In this document: positions 5,729-13,816 of the stretch, piece after piece
How the letters are laid out: every line of letters begins with the position of its first letter
Numbering within the stretch: position 1 is the stretch's first letter
Origin: Flavobacterium psychrophilum
GTDB taxonomy: Bacteria; Bacteroidota; Bacteroidia; Flavobacteriales; Flavobacteriaceae
Reading direction: 5' to 3'
Length of the DNA stretch: 35,361 nucleotides
Assembly: GCA_945866505.1 (NCBI GenBank)
Contig: CAMBHH010000007.1
Location: 1 to 35,361 of the forward strand
The notes under the pieces: model-generated
Databases searched by the model: none
What the model was told of the DNA's origin: nothing
The model's input: the letters and a program-made list of their open reading frames with translations, nothing else
Program-made: the position numbers and the translations under genes

Positions 5729-6948
5729 CGTTTATAGTGTTTTATTGTTTTTCTGTCTCCAGACACAATATAAATTTCCTTGATGTTTTCGTGAACGGGT
5801 TTCTTGTCGCTCGTTTTTTTGCTTAATAAATCAGTAATTGTTTTCAAAGCATTAGCCACAGTATCTCCATTTTTAGACAAGTCATAAACTACAATTTCAC
5901 ATTCTTGCTTATTTGCTGCCTTTAACGTTTTGGTGTAGTCTAATGATTTCGGCGTTTTTCTATCGCCAATTTTGCCATTAATTAGATACTCCGGGTTGGG
6001 CTTCTTTTTAATTATATTCCCGTCTAAATGAGCTACTAAATCAATGTTTAAACTTTCCTTGTCTGCCAATGTGATTGCCACTCTATAATTGCCGAATAGC
6101 TCGTCCTGCCTAGTATCAGTCCAAGGACTTACATTTACTTTCCCGCTTGATTTTCCGCTTTTATAGGCTTTGATTAAAGGCACGTTTATTTTAGAATACT
6201 CAAAGGCCTCCGCAGTTGCGGTATTTCCCGCTGCTTTTGCGATTTGGAAGTAAGTTTGATCCTTTGAGAAAATTACGCCGTCTTTGCCCACATTTCCTAA
6301 AAACTGTTTGGGTACTGTTTTATCCTCATATTTGCCTTTGTCCATTGGCTCGGCAGTTTGAACAGTATAGCAACGACAGTTCCATCCGTTAGGCGGATAA
6401 TACAAACTCCAAAAAGGGTCATCCAACGGTTTTATGACTCCCTGCAGTGCAGCGTGTTCCTCTCGTACACGTCCATCTCCAACGGTCATATATTTCAAGT
6501 TGGGAAATAAATCTTTGTCGGCTTGGTAGTCCTGCCATTTTCGGGCGTGTTCTGCCGCGTTTCTGGCCGTGGTGTACTCCGTTTCTAAATAGCTCCGGTT
6601 GTATCTGGCATTGATTTTTTCAACCTCTGTTTTGAAGTCGTTAAACGGTCTAATCTGGTCACCATCATAAAGAACCTTATTTATTTCCTCTAACTCAACT
6701 ACCGTTTTTGCGTGTGAAAAACGATAGATATTTTGTTGCATTTGCAATACTGCAGCATCTTTTCCGGCATCTTTTCCAAATAAAGTATATTTAGATCCAT
6801 AGCCTTCCGAAGCTCCGCTATTCAAGTCTGAAAATGTTTGGAGCGTTAGGTTCTCAATGCTCAATGACGGACTTACTGTTCGGTCGTGTAACTCTTGGGC
6901 TAGCTTGTCGATAATGGCATTATAGCGGCTCAAATCAATTGCCTCCAC
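5713..6948 (-). CDS. MuF-like head morphogenesis protein with toxin-like C-terminal domain
   Basis: 411 residues from a GTG start. Residues about 105-195 are the Mu gpF (SPP1 gp7) domain, ending in the family signature: EEHAALQGV, DDPFW, YPPNGWNCRC. Residues about 275-411 are not part of the usual domain. They contain NPEYLINGKIGDRKTP, a KQECEIVVYDL strand and IKEIYIVSGDRKTIKHY, a pattern like CdiA-type C-terminal tRNA nuclease domains ('PDyliNGk..D...'). MuF proteins with exchangeable toxin C-termini are a known polymorphic class of temperate-phage toxins. No adjacent immunity gene is evident. The frame stays open upstream to an A10 tract in the portal gene (7028-7037), so a longer product made by -1 slippage is possible. 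Confidence 0.8.
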   Translation of the reverse strand: MEAIDLSRYNAIIDKLAQELHDRTVSPSLSIENLTLQTFSDLNSGASEGYGSKYTLFGKDAGKDAAVLQMQQNIYRFSHAKTVVELEEINKVLYDGDQIRPFNDFKTEVEKINARYNRSYLETEYTTARNAAEHARKWQDYQADKDLFPNLKYMTVGDGRVREEHAALQGVIKPLDDPFWSLYYPPNGWNCRCYTVQTAEPMDKGKYEDKTVPKQFLGNVGKDGVIFSKDQTYFQIAKAAGNTATAEAFEYSKINVPLIKAYKSGKSSGKVNVSPWTDTRQDELFGNYRVAITLADKESLNIDLVAHLDGNIIKKKPNPEYLINGKIGDRKTPKSLDYTKTLKAANKQECEIVVYDLSKNGDTVANALKTITDLLSKKTSDKKPVHENIKEIYIVSGDRKTIKHYKREKAS

Positions 6949-7010
6949 TTGTGGTAAATGGTCGTGGCTGCAGGAATGATAATTACTTTCTAATCGCTCA
7001 AATAAAGCCG

Positions 7011-8291
7011 TTACTTTTTCGCTAGACTTTTTTTTTTAGCGGCGTCAAGAGCCAAGGGGTCGGTGGAACCAGTCGCAGCCTTTTGGCCTAAAATGGGTAC
7101 TCCGGTTTGTTGCTCTACCCATTCCGGGTCAATCTCAAACTGATTGCCTAAAATATCCACTAGCTCTGCAGTTTCTTTTGAAGTTCTTATTTCGGCATTA
7201 TCCCAAATAAAGGTTTGACCGTTCAATCCGGAATACATTGGAGACAATTTAATAAGGCGTGGAATGACGTTTTTATTCATCACGTTTTTTATCATTAATT
7301 TATCACTTTCAAAACGGTCTTTGGCTAACTTAAACTGAATCTCGACACTACCCACAAAACCCTTTTCATCTGTCAAGCCGGTACCTCCAAGAAAGCGTTT
7401 TGATATTTCGGAATTGGCGCGTTCAATTAAAGGGTCGAATGCTCCAGAAGGGTTGTTTGACGTAACTGAAGGAACCTCAAACTTCTCGTTTCCGCGACCT
7501 ACCATAAAGTGGTTGGACTTGAAATTCTGGGCGGCTTCAAATAATTGATTTAAACGGGAGTCGTCTTCGCGATCTGTTGTTATAAATAAAGGTGGTACTC
7601 CGTATTTTTCTACAAAATCAAGCCAAGAACCAATACCCAATTTTTTGGCGAGTACAATTGGAGCTACTTTGGCTAACATTCCAAGGTCTTTGTCTTTTCC
7701 TACCTGAAGGTAGTAATTCGCCATCGTTCCCTCTTTGTATGGCCATCCTTTGTCCTCTCCGGGTGTTTTGGTAATGATACCTTTTTTTGGGTTGAAATAG
7801 CCTAACGGAATTTCGTTAACCTCGTTCAACTCCCCTAATTCATCAACTTCAAAAAGTTCAATTAAAGTGGTTCCCTGAAATCGCGCCATCAAAATAAGAT
7901 GGACTAACTCCTCAAACCAAGTGCGCTCGAAAAGTTTTGATAACTCTTCGTTTTCCTCTCCGCTTTCGCTTACTATCTTAAAAGTAGAACGTTGGCAAAA
8001 CAATATCCTTGAATCAATAACCGAGGCTAAGTGATTGTCCAACAAAAGATTTTCATATAAAGTCCTCAAACTGGAACGGTCAGGACTTTCGGGATCAGTG
8101 GCCAACTGGATAGCTGTTTTCCATTCTGCAAGGTTTTTGGACGCCATTGTAACGGACTCCATTTCCAACTGTCTGGAATAACTTTTGTCTGCACTCATTG
8201 CCGCCGAAACCGCTTTCAATTTGCGCGGGTCAGTATTGCGAAGTACTTTGTTTTCTAATGCCGTGTAGGCTTTTTTGAACGGATTTTCCAT
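7011..8291 (-). CDS. Portal protein (Mu gp29-like, DUF935)
   Basis: 426 residues. DUF935 portals form the dodecameric ring at the head vertex through which DNA is packaged. Recognisable pieces are the N-terminal SPDRSSLRTLYENLL and 'lDnHLasVidsR' segments, GWPYKEGTMANYYLQ, the 'W.dFvEkYGvPplF' segment (SWLDFVEKYGVPPLFIT) and a C-terminal Ala/Lys tail. It starts in the stop codon region of the DUF1320 gene (ATG overlap at 8291). Its last codons contain ten A residues (7028-7037), discussed as a slippage site leading into MuF. Confidence 0.88.
   Translation of the reverse strand: MENPFKKAYTALENKVLRNTDPRKLKAVSAAMSADKSYSRQLEMESVTMASKNLAEWKTAIQLATDPESPDRSSLRTLYENLLLDNHLASVIDSRILFCQRSTFKIVSESGEENEELSKLFERTWFEELVHLILMARFQGTTLIELFEVDELGELNEVNEIPLGYFNPKKGIITKTPGEDKGWPYKEGTMANYYLQVGKDKDLGMLAKVAPIVLAKKLGIGSWLDFVEKYGVPPLFITTDREDDSRLNQLFEAAQNFKSNHFMVGRGNEKFEVPSVTSNNPSGAFDPLIERANSEISKRFLGGTGLTDEKGFVGSVEIQFKLAKDRFESDKLMIKNVMNKNVIPRLIKLSPMYSGLNGQTFIWDNAEIRTSKETAELVDILGNQFEIDPEWVEQQTGVPILGQKAATGSTDPLALDAAKKKSLAKK
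7028..7037 (-). other. A10 slippage tract at portal-MuF junction
   Basis: The - strand reads GCT-A10-GT near the portal stop. A -1 shift (or one extra A in the mRNA) leads from the portal frame into the frame of MuF. That frame is open from here to MuF's GTG start and contains no ATG, GTG or TTG in between. The sequence shows the geometry; use in vivo is inferred. Confidence 0.4.
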
Positions 8292-8713
8292 TATATGTAA
8301 AAATCTTTATTGGTTAAATTCCCTGATATTGAATTACTGATTATGGCTCCGGTTTCGTCAACTGCAGGAGGAACTCCTCCGAGTTTGATAATGCCAATTG
8401 AAACTTCTTTTAAAGTTTTCATTGCCTCATCATATTGCTCCTTGTAATCGTTTGGAACCTTGCGAGCTGCATTACGGCGAATGAGTTTGTATAAAACTAA
8501 TTTTGCCAAAATTTCTTTTAAAACCTCATTTTCAACTGGGTCACCATCTGCAAAAATAGACTCTACATTATAGCGTGTGGCTAAATAGCTTTTGATAACT
8601 GCTATTTGGGTTTCCTCGATTTGGTCTAGAATAAGAGGGTCATCCTGTGAGCTTTCGTCAATAAAACGCTCCTGTGCAAAACTGATTAAGTAATCTTTAT
8701 CAATATAAATCAT
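8291..8713 (-). CDS. DUF1320 (Mu gp36-like) head-tail connector
   Basis: 140 residues with the typical DUF1320 layout: a start MIYIDKDYLISFA, then helical ILDQIEETQIAVIKSYLATRYN and a helix with VLKEILAKLVLYKLIRR. The helical body followed by a disordered end resembles gp6/HK97-type adaptor proteins that dock on the portal. In Mu this gene lies after the capsid gene; here it sits between terminase and portal. It overlaps terminase by four bases. Confidence 0.75.
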   Translation of the reverse strand: MIYIDKDYLISFAQERFIDESSQDDPLILDQIEETQIAVIKSYLATRYNVESIFADGDPVENEVLKEILAKLVLYKLIRRNAARKVPNDYKEQYDEAMKTLKEVSIGIIKLGGVPPAVDETGAIISNSISGNLTNKDFYI

Positions 8714-10230
8714 ATTCTATCATTATTATGGCTCATTCGACCCGATTTATAACTGCTATTTTCAGAACCTCCATAGGTTACATATTTTTCCAGTTCGTCA
8801 GTACATCCTTTTTTCGCATCCGGATAATCGTCTTTGGAGTTGTATCCCGGTTCAATGCCAAAAAGTTGCTGCATCGCAATTTGATGGTCTTTTTTGTGCT
8901 TTAGCTTGTCACTGTAATAGAACCTTCCATTTTGAAAATACGGCTGCAATTGTAACATTCTGTCGTATTTATTGGCTCGTGGTCTATCTCTTTTAATGAT
9001 GTTTAAACGGCAATTAAATAGTTTTTCGGCATCACGAATTGCGCTATCAACAGCATCGTTCCAAAACTGGCTTTCAAACACCCAATGCACTACAACCGTT
9101 TCCGGCAATGATTGTTGAAACTGGCACATATAGGCTAATGCGGCACTCATTTTGCATTGTTGGACAAAGCAATCAATTTCCCAAAAATCACGGTCTTTTA
9201 AACCCTCCACAACTATGGCGTTGTAATCAGAAGTTTGTGTGCCGGAGTAGGCCACATCCCAATACCCAAAAATGATTTTGAATGTGTTGAGTTTTGGCAA
9301 TGGTGCATATTGAATGTCTTCGGCTTTGAAAATTGTTCCCTCGATATGGGGAGTATTATTAAACTCTGCGTTAGCCGCTAAAACTCCGATTTCCTTTTCT
9401 ATCTGCCTGAAGTAGTCAGCAGTGTATTTTGACTCCCAAACTGGTTGATATGTGACGGGATCATACGCATTTACTCGATGTACCCACCAATCAGGGTGTA
9501 ACTCCTGTAGAATGGTTTGTACCATTTTTGGAGCAAATTTATTGTTACTATGAATATACCTCCTAATTGGACCATCCATTGTTGGAATCAAATCCCGTTC
9601 AATCCAACGCGCCATTTTTAGCTGACGCACTGGGTTTTGGTTTAAATCTTTTGTCTCAGTATCATCAGGAACAATATGAGTAGGCCTTCTGCTTTTTACA
9701 CGCAAACCCCTAACGGATTGACCCATACCAAGCGACTGGCCAATGAAACCACTTTTTGTAATAAAGAAGCCATCCTCCCAAGAGCCTTGGTTGTATTGCT
9801 CCCCAAAATCGTTTATAATTTGCGGGTTGCTTTCGAACTCCGCACGAATATCCTCCAATAATTGTTTCCCCCTGTCTGCGTTGTTACCCACAACAACCAA
9901 ATACATTGGCTCCCCATTTATCCATAACCAAAAAGGCACAAGAACACAGTTTACAACTGATTTTGCAGAGGCTCTTCCCCATTCGGCAAATGCTTTTATG
10001 GTTTTTTCCTTCTTTATTTTATTGGCAAAATCAATGTGAAAGTCGGGCGTTTCAGATGTGGCATAGTGCGGGAAGTATCGTTGCACCATTGCCCGGTAAC
10101 TCTTTTTCGCAACGTCAATGGCTTCGCGCTTTTCTTTGTCGCTTTCAAATGGATTAACATTCGAAAACGATCGGGAAAGTTCGAGCTTCTTTTTGTAGCG
10201 TTCGAGTGTTACCTTATCGTTTCTTTTCAT
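8710..10230 (-). CDS. Terminase large subunit (Mu gp28-like)
   Basis: 506 residues, the expected size for the packaging motor. Residues 83-92 (EWGRASAKS) are the Walker A region, in the degenerate form 'GR.saKS' common in Mu-type terminases. THIVPDDTET near residues 188-197 is the Walker B plus acidic pair. The nuclease half begins with GYWDVAYSGTQTSDYNAI and ends with DYPDAKKGCTDELEKY, which supply the acidic metal ligands. It cuts and pumps DNA into proheads together with the small subunit upstream. It overlaps the small preceding gene by 17 bases. Confidence 0.88.
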   Translation of the reverse strand: MKRNDKVTLERYKKKLELSRSFSNVNPFESDKEKREAIDVAKKSYRAMVQRYFPHYATSETPDFHIDFANKIKKEKTIKAFAEWGRASAKSVVNCVLVPFWLWINGEPMYLVVVGNNADRGKQLLEDIRAEFESNPQIINDFGEQYNQGSWEDGFFITKSGFIGQSLGMGQSVRGLRVKSRRPTHIVPDDTETKDLNQNPVRQLKMARWIERDLIPTMDGPIRRYIHSNNKFAPKMVQTILQELHPDWWVHRVNAYDPVTYQPVWESKYTADYFRQIEKEIGVLAANAEFNNTPHIEGTIFKAEDIQYAPLPKLNTFKIIFGYWDVAYSGTQTSDYNAIVVEGLKDRDFWEIDCFVQQCKMSAALAYMCQFQQSLPETVVVHWVFESQFWNDAVDSAIRDAEKLFNCRLNIIKRDRPRANKYDRMLQLQPYFQNGRFYYSDKLKHKKDHQIAMQQLFGIEPGYNSKDDYPDAKKGCTDELEKYVTYGGSENSSYKSGRMSHNNDRI

Positions 10231-10465
10231 TCTTGATAATTCTGTTTTCGGCAGTATGAGTTACCTTATTTGTGTTGAAATCATAGAATAGTCCGGTAAT
10301 AACTTTCACACGATATAAACCATCTGAAAGGTGTTTTTCTTTAACAATTTGGCCTATTTGAAAACCCGCTCCTTTTTTCAAGAAGTGCGCTCCAATGTTT
10401 AGGTAATATTGATTTAAAGGGGCTTTTTGAACCATTAGGTTCAATATAATTTTGAATACGCTCAT
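10214..10465 (-). CDS. Hypothetical protein between terminase subunits
   Basis: 83 residues, basic, no clear membrane segment. GFQIGQIVKEKHLSDGLYRVKVITGLFYD looks like a small beta-barrel ('G..v....l..G.y.v...'). Its start overlaps the end of the terminase small-subunit gene by one base and its end overlaps TerL by 17 bases, so it is translated with them. Family not recognised. Confidence 0.5.
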   Translation of the reverse strand: MSVFKIILNLMVQKAPLNQYYLNIGAHFLKKGAGFQIGQIVKEKHLSDGLYRVKVITGLFYDFNTNKVTHTAENRIIKNEKKR

Positions 10466-10962
10466 TATCCTAGTTTGATTGATATGGTTGATAAATGTGA
10501 CTCTTGAAAGTCCAATGTTTTTAAGTACACGTCTTTGTCGAAATGCTCGAGGTTTTTGAAGATGTCGGACATTACTTCGAGGTATAGGCCTAGCGAAATT
10601 CGGTTTTCGGAATCCATACGCTCCAACGCTTTTGTTTGTATGGCCACCTCTTGACTAATGGACGCAGATTGTTGACGCAATGCAATAACTTGCTCTTTTT
10701 CTCCAATTGCCTTCGCTGCTTTAATCTCCTCACTGATTTCGAGTTGTTGCTCAGTCAGTTCACTAATCAACTCCTTGATTTTGGAGGCGCGGTTTTGTGA
10801 GCTGTTCATATTAGAATCACGCACACCTTTCCATTTGCCTTTTTCAACCCAGTCGCCTATGGTTTTTTCAGAAACATTTACTATTTCCGATATGGCTTTA
10901 GCCGTCAAACCCTGATTTGTGTAGTAATCGAAAGCGATACGCTTCTCTTTTTCCTTTGCCAT
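10465..10962 (-). CDS. Terminase small subunit-like HTH protein
   Basis: 165 residues. Residues about 8-45 form a helix-turn-helix (AFDYYTNQGLTAKAISEIVNVSEKTIGDWVEKGKW), the type used by Mu/DUF1804-like small terminases to recognise packaging sites. Residues about 60-115 are a long charged helix suited to oligomerisation. It is the first gene of the - strand head operon, immediately upstream of TerL but for one small ORF. The context makes the packaging role likely. Confidence 0.75.
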   Translation of the reverse strand: MAKEKEKRIAFDYYTNQGLTAKAISEIVNVSEKTIGDWVEKGKWKGVRDSNMNSSQNRASKIKELISELTEQQLEISEEIKAAKAIGEKEQVIALRQQSASISQEVAIQTKALERMDSENRISLGLYLEVMSDIFKNLEHFDKDVYLKTLDFQESHLSTISIKLG

Positions 10963-11145
10963 ACTGTTATTTCTATCCTACAAAGTTGTTGTAATTAAGG
11001 TTAAAAATTGAATTAACCTTACAACTCGGTAACACCACGTAACTAACTTAGTAACGGATAGTTATCAAGTTAAAACCTTGTTTTTTTTACCCTGCATAAA
11101 AAGCCAAACTTTGTCATCTCAAAAGGAAATAAAACACAGTTTTTA
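10963..11145. promoter_or_regulatory. Divergent late-operon control region
   Basis: This 183-base gap lies between two head operons reading away from each other. It holds a dyad AAGGTTAA (10997-11004) / TTAACCTT (11013-11020), three GTAAC repeats (11029-11033, 11039-11043, 11051-11055; spacing 10 and 12 bases), and a T8 run. AACTTTGT occurs on each strand near each start (about 11105-11112 on +; about 10980-10987 on -) as a poor -7 match lacking the TA. Weak core boxes plus repeats suggest activator-dependent late promoters. Binding factors are unknown. Confidence 0.55.
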
Positions 11146-12210
11146 ATGGCAAAACCTAAAACATTTATTGAAGCCTCCAGTGCCGGAACAGCCGGAACTA
11201 TAAAAATCATTGACCGTATCGGTGAGTGGTCACAAAGTTCGTCTGCCACTATAAGGGCTATTGTAGATGACTATTTAAAAACGGGCATTACAGAGGTTGA
11301 AGTTTATATTAATAGTGCCGGAGGGAATTGCTTTGAAGCTACGGAAATGTGTAACGATTTAAAACGATTGCCAAAAGTGACCGTAAAAATTGGAGCCGTT
11401 GCCGCATCGGCTGCGACTTACTTTATGACACAATTTCCAAGTATTGCTTATCCCAATTCACAAATAATGATCCACCGCCCAAGACTGGGAACCTACGGTG
11501 ATATTGTTACCATTAAAGCCGATTTAAAGTTATTGGAAAACACCACGGAGGAATACAAAACCGCCTACTCCACTAAAATGAATAAAACGCTTGAGGAGGT
11601 TGAAGCCTTTTTTGCACAAGGCGATTACTGGATGACTGCCAACGAGGCACTTGTTAATGGTCTGCTCAATTCAATACTAGAACAAACTGAGACCGTAACG
11701 GCCGAAAGTATCAAAATATTGGAAGCCATCGCGGCTCCAATTATCCCGAAAATTAATAATGAAAACAAAAAACAAATGGAAAGAACCGTACTGATTAGTA
11801 GACTAAAGCTTTCGGCTGACGCTACAGATGCTCAAATTGAAGCCGCATTGACTGCGCTTCAGACACAGGCAGGTAAAACAGAAACGTTGGAGGCTAGCGC
11901 AAAAACAACTTTGGAAGCTAATGTAAAAACATTGGTGGATGCAGCGGTTTTGGCTAAAAAATTCACGGCTGATTTAGCTCCTCACTACTCAAAATTAGCC
12001 ACCGCCGATTTTGAAGGAACAAAAACCATTATTGACGCTATGCAAGGCGTGACAAAAATCTCTGCCGAATTGGAAGAGGGAGTTACCGCTGCAGGACGTG
12101 ACAAATGGACTATGGAAGATTATCAAGCCAAAGACCCGGAAGCGTTGATGGAACTGATGACTAAAGACCCCGAAAAATTCAAACAACTAGAAGCGGCTTA
12201 CTTCGGATAA
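11146..12210 (+). CDS. ClpP-like head maturation protease with scaffold domain
   Basis: 354 residues. Residues about 20-180 are a ClpP-fold serine peptidase: VEVYINSAGGNCFEA, the nucleophile Ser88 in GAVAASAATY, His110 in IMIHRP and Asp160 in QGDYWMTANEAL followed by GL. Residues about 211-354 are helical and Ala/Glu-rich, like the scaffold part of Mu gpI/gpZ. Family members cleave scaffold and capsid N-termini inside proheads. An internal ATG at 11776 probably gives free scaffold. It is the first gene of the + strand late operon and precedes the capsid gene. Confidence 0.85.
   Translation: MAKPKTFIEASSAGTAGTIKIIDRIGEWSQSSSATIRAIVDDYLKTGITEVEVYINSAGGNCFEATEMCNDLKRLPKVTVKIGAVAASAATYFMTQFPSIAYPNSQIMIHRPRLGTYGDIVTIKADLKLLENTTEEYKTAYSTKMNKTLEEVEAFFAQGDYWMTANEALVNGLLNSILEQTETVTAESIKILEAIAAPIIPKINNENKKQMERTVLISRLKLSADATDAQIEAALTALQTQAGKTETLEASAKTTLEANVKTLVDAAVLAKKFTADLAPHYSKLATADFEGTKTIIDAMQGVTKISAELEEGVTAAGRDKWTMEDYQAKDPEALMELMTKDPEKFKQLEAAYFG
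11776..12210 (+). CDS. Internal-start scaffold protein (in-frame within protease gene)
   Basis: ATG 11776 is in frame (codon 211) right at the boundary between protease and scaffold parts. It is preceded by GAAAACAAAAAACAA, the A-rich leader that marks starts elsewhere in this window. The product would be 144 residues, helical, starting MERTVLISRLKLSADATDAQ. Mu makes its scaffold gpZ the same way from an internal start in gene I. Expression here is inferred. Confidence 0.55.
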   Translation: MERTVLISRLKLSADATDAQIEAALTALQTQAGKTETLEASAKTTLEANVKTLVDAAVLAKKFTADLAPHYSKLATADFEGTKTIIDAMQGVTKISAELEEGVTAAGRDKWTMEDYQAKDPEALMELMTKDPEKFKQLEAAYFG

Positions 12211-12263
12211 AAAGCCACGATCCACTCGTAAAATCAATTAGTAAAATTAAATCAAATTCAAAT

Positions 12264-13259
12264 ATGAAAAATCTGAAAATTTCTGGACTTTTTAAAGTCG
12301 TATTTATTTTAGCCTTATGCCTTGGTGCATCATTCGTGGCTCACGCTTTTGGAATGAGCGAAAACGGTGTTCAAATGGCGGGTGTAACTCCTGTCGCTTT
12401 GCCAGTTTTAAATCAAACTGCAGAAAAAGAAATGTTGAAAAAATTTCGCCACGATAATTCTTGGTTAGGCCTTTTAAAAAGCAAACAATCTTGGGTTGAC
12501 AACGACGTCATAAAAATACCAAAAAGAGGCGCGGCTCCTTCCGTGTTAATCAACAACACAGTTTATCCGATTGTTTCTGCAGGTAGAGACGATACTCATG
12601 TAGTGCTTTCTTTGAACAAATACGAAACTACTAACACAACCGTAACGGCTGCCGAATTATACGCATTGCCATACGAAAAAGTTTCTGACGTTCAAGAACA
12701 ACACAGAGAAGAGTTGGAGGACAAAACAGGCCAACACGCTTTACATTCAATTGCACCATCTGCTAACACTGCGACTACTCCAGTATTAGTTTGTACAGGA
12801 GCGGTTGACGGAGCAAGACCAACATTGACCTCAAAAGATGTTGCCTTGATGAAGAAAAAACTTGATAAATTGTTAGTACCTAAAGAAGGTCGTATCCTGG
12901 TATTATGTCCAGATCACGTTGCCGACTTATTGAATGAAGACAGAACCTTCCAAACACAGTACCATAATGCTGTAGATGGTGTTCTTTCTAAATCATACTA
13001 CGGTTTCAAAACTTACGAAAGTACTTATAACCCAACATTTACTGCGGGTACAAAAGTAGCTTTTGGCGCAGCTGACGGCGTACAAATGGCCTCTGTAATT
13101 ATGCACGAAAAAACGTGTTTCAAAGCCACTGGTAGCGTAACCCGTTATGCAAGACCAAAAGAATTAGATCCAGAAAACAGACGACACACTATCGGTTTTG
13201 AGCTTTACTTTATTGGTATTGCCATCCGTGATGAAGGTGTAGCCGCTATCATAGGATAG
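12264..13259 (+). CDS. Major capsid protein with N-terminal signal-peptide-like segment
   Basis: 331 residues, directly after protease/scaffold and before tail genes, which is the capsid position. The body is beta-rich with a late 'MASVIMHEKTCFKATGSVTRYARP' strand typical of HK97-fold A-domain regions in Bacteroidetes phages. Unusually, residues 1-29 read as a signal peptide: KNLK, then hydrophobic VVFILALCLGASFV, ending AHA before Phe29. An alternative ATG at codon 31 would remove it, but the normal A-rich start context is at 12264. The segment may be a membrane-directing propeptide removed by the ClpP-like protease or by a signal peptidase. Confidence 0.75.
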   Translation: MKNLKISGLFKVVFILALCLGASFVAHAFGMSENGVQMAGVTPVALPVLNQTAEKEMLKKFRHDNSWLGLLKSKQSWVDNDVIKIPKRGAAPSVLINNTVYPIVSAGRDDTHVVLSLNKYETTNTTVTAAELYALPYEKVSDVQEQHREELEDKTGQHALHSIAPSANTATTPVLVCTGAVDGARPTLTSKDVALMKKKLDKLLVPKEGRILVLCPDHVADLLNEDRTFQTQYHNAVDGVLSKSYYGFKTYESTYNPTFTAGTKVAFGAADGVQMASVIMHEKTCFKATGSVTRYARPKELDPENRRHTIGFELYFIGIAIRDEGVAAIIG

Positions 13260-13277
13260 TTTATCTGATTTTTTTAA

Positions 13278-13315
13278 AAGGGTAGTCGGAGCCACTGCGG
13301 CTCGACTACACCCTT
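13278..13315 (+). promoter_or_regulatory. GC-rich intergenic hairpin between capsid and lysis genes
   Basis: GTAGTC-G-GAGCC pairs with GGCTCGACTAC around ACTGC (one bulged G), with AAGG/CCTT extending the outer stem. No T-run follows the stem (CGGGGG comes next), so it is not a clean terminator. It may attenuate transcription or protect the abundant capsid mRNA from degradation while reducing lysis gene expression. Confidence 0.55.
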
Positions 13316-13336
13316 CGGGGGTTAATTCAATTACAA

Positions 13337-13816
13337 ATGACAAAAAACATTGATAGTGCCGGATCAACTTTTTTACAAAATCGTGAGGGTTTTTCTGCGG
13401 TTCCTTACTTGTGTTCTGGTGGCAAGCCTACTATTGGGTTTGGTAACACTTTTTATCCTGATGGCCGAAAAGTAACAATGAAGGATAAGCCAATTACGAG
13501 GGCTTACGGTGTTCAAATATTCGAAATCATTGTTTCAAAATTTGTAAAAGAAGTCAACTCACTGGTTAAATCAAATGTAAATCAAAATCAATACAACGCT
13601 ATACTAAGCTTTGCCTACAACGTAGGAACCGATATTGATGTTGATTTAATTGCTGAAGGTCTAGGAGATAGTACTCTCCTTAAAAAAGTAAATGCGAATC
13701 CAAATGATCCATCCATTGCTCAAGAATTTGCAAAATGGAATAAGTCAGGAGGTCGAGTGACAAACGGCTTGATTTCACGCCGTCAACTAGAATCAGAATT
13801 ATACTTTAAAAAATGA
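13337..13816 (+). CDS. Phage lysozyme (endolysin, GH24 family)
   Basis: 159 residues. The catalytic set has T4-lysozyme spacing: Glu17 (NREGF), Cys26 in the position of T4 Asp20 (PYLCSGG) and Thr32 (KPTIGFGNT). The Glu-Cys-Thr variant is well known among phage lysozymes. The C-terminal AILSFAYNVGT and SRRQLESELY segments are family hallmarks. It hydrolyses peptidoglycan beta-1,4 bonds at the end of infection. No N-terminal signal is present, so a holin would be needed, and none is obvious next to it. It is coupled (ATGA) to the spanin gene. Confidence 0.88.
   Translation: MTKNIDSAGSTFLQNREGFSAVPYLCSGGKPTIGFGNTFYPDGRKVTMKDKPITRAYGVQIFEIIVSKFVKEVNSLVKSNVNQNQYNAILSFAYNVGTDIDVDLIAEGLGDSTLLKKVNANPNDPSIAQEFAKWNKSGGRVTNGLISRRQLESELYFKK

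Noticed and set aside
5656..5829. A + strand 57-codon frame starting two bases after the TATATTTG box
   Set aside because: The predicted transcript start lies past its ATG, the sequence is antisense to MuF coding sequence, and its composition is hydrophobic noise.
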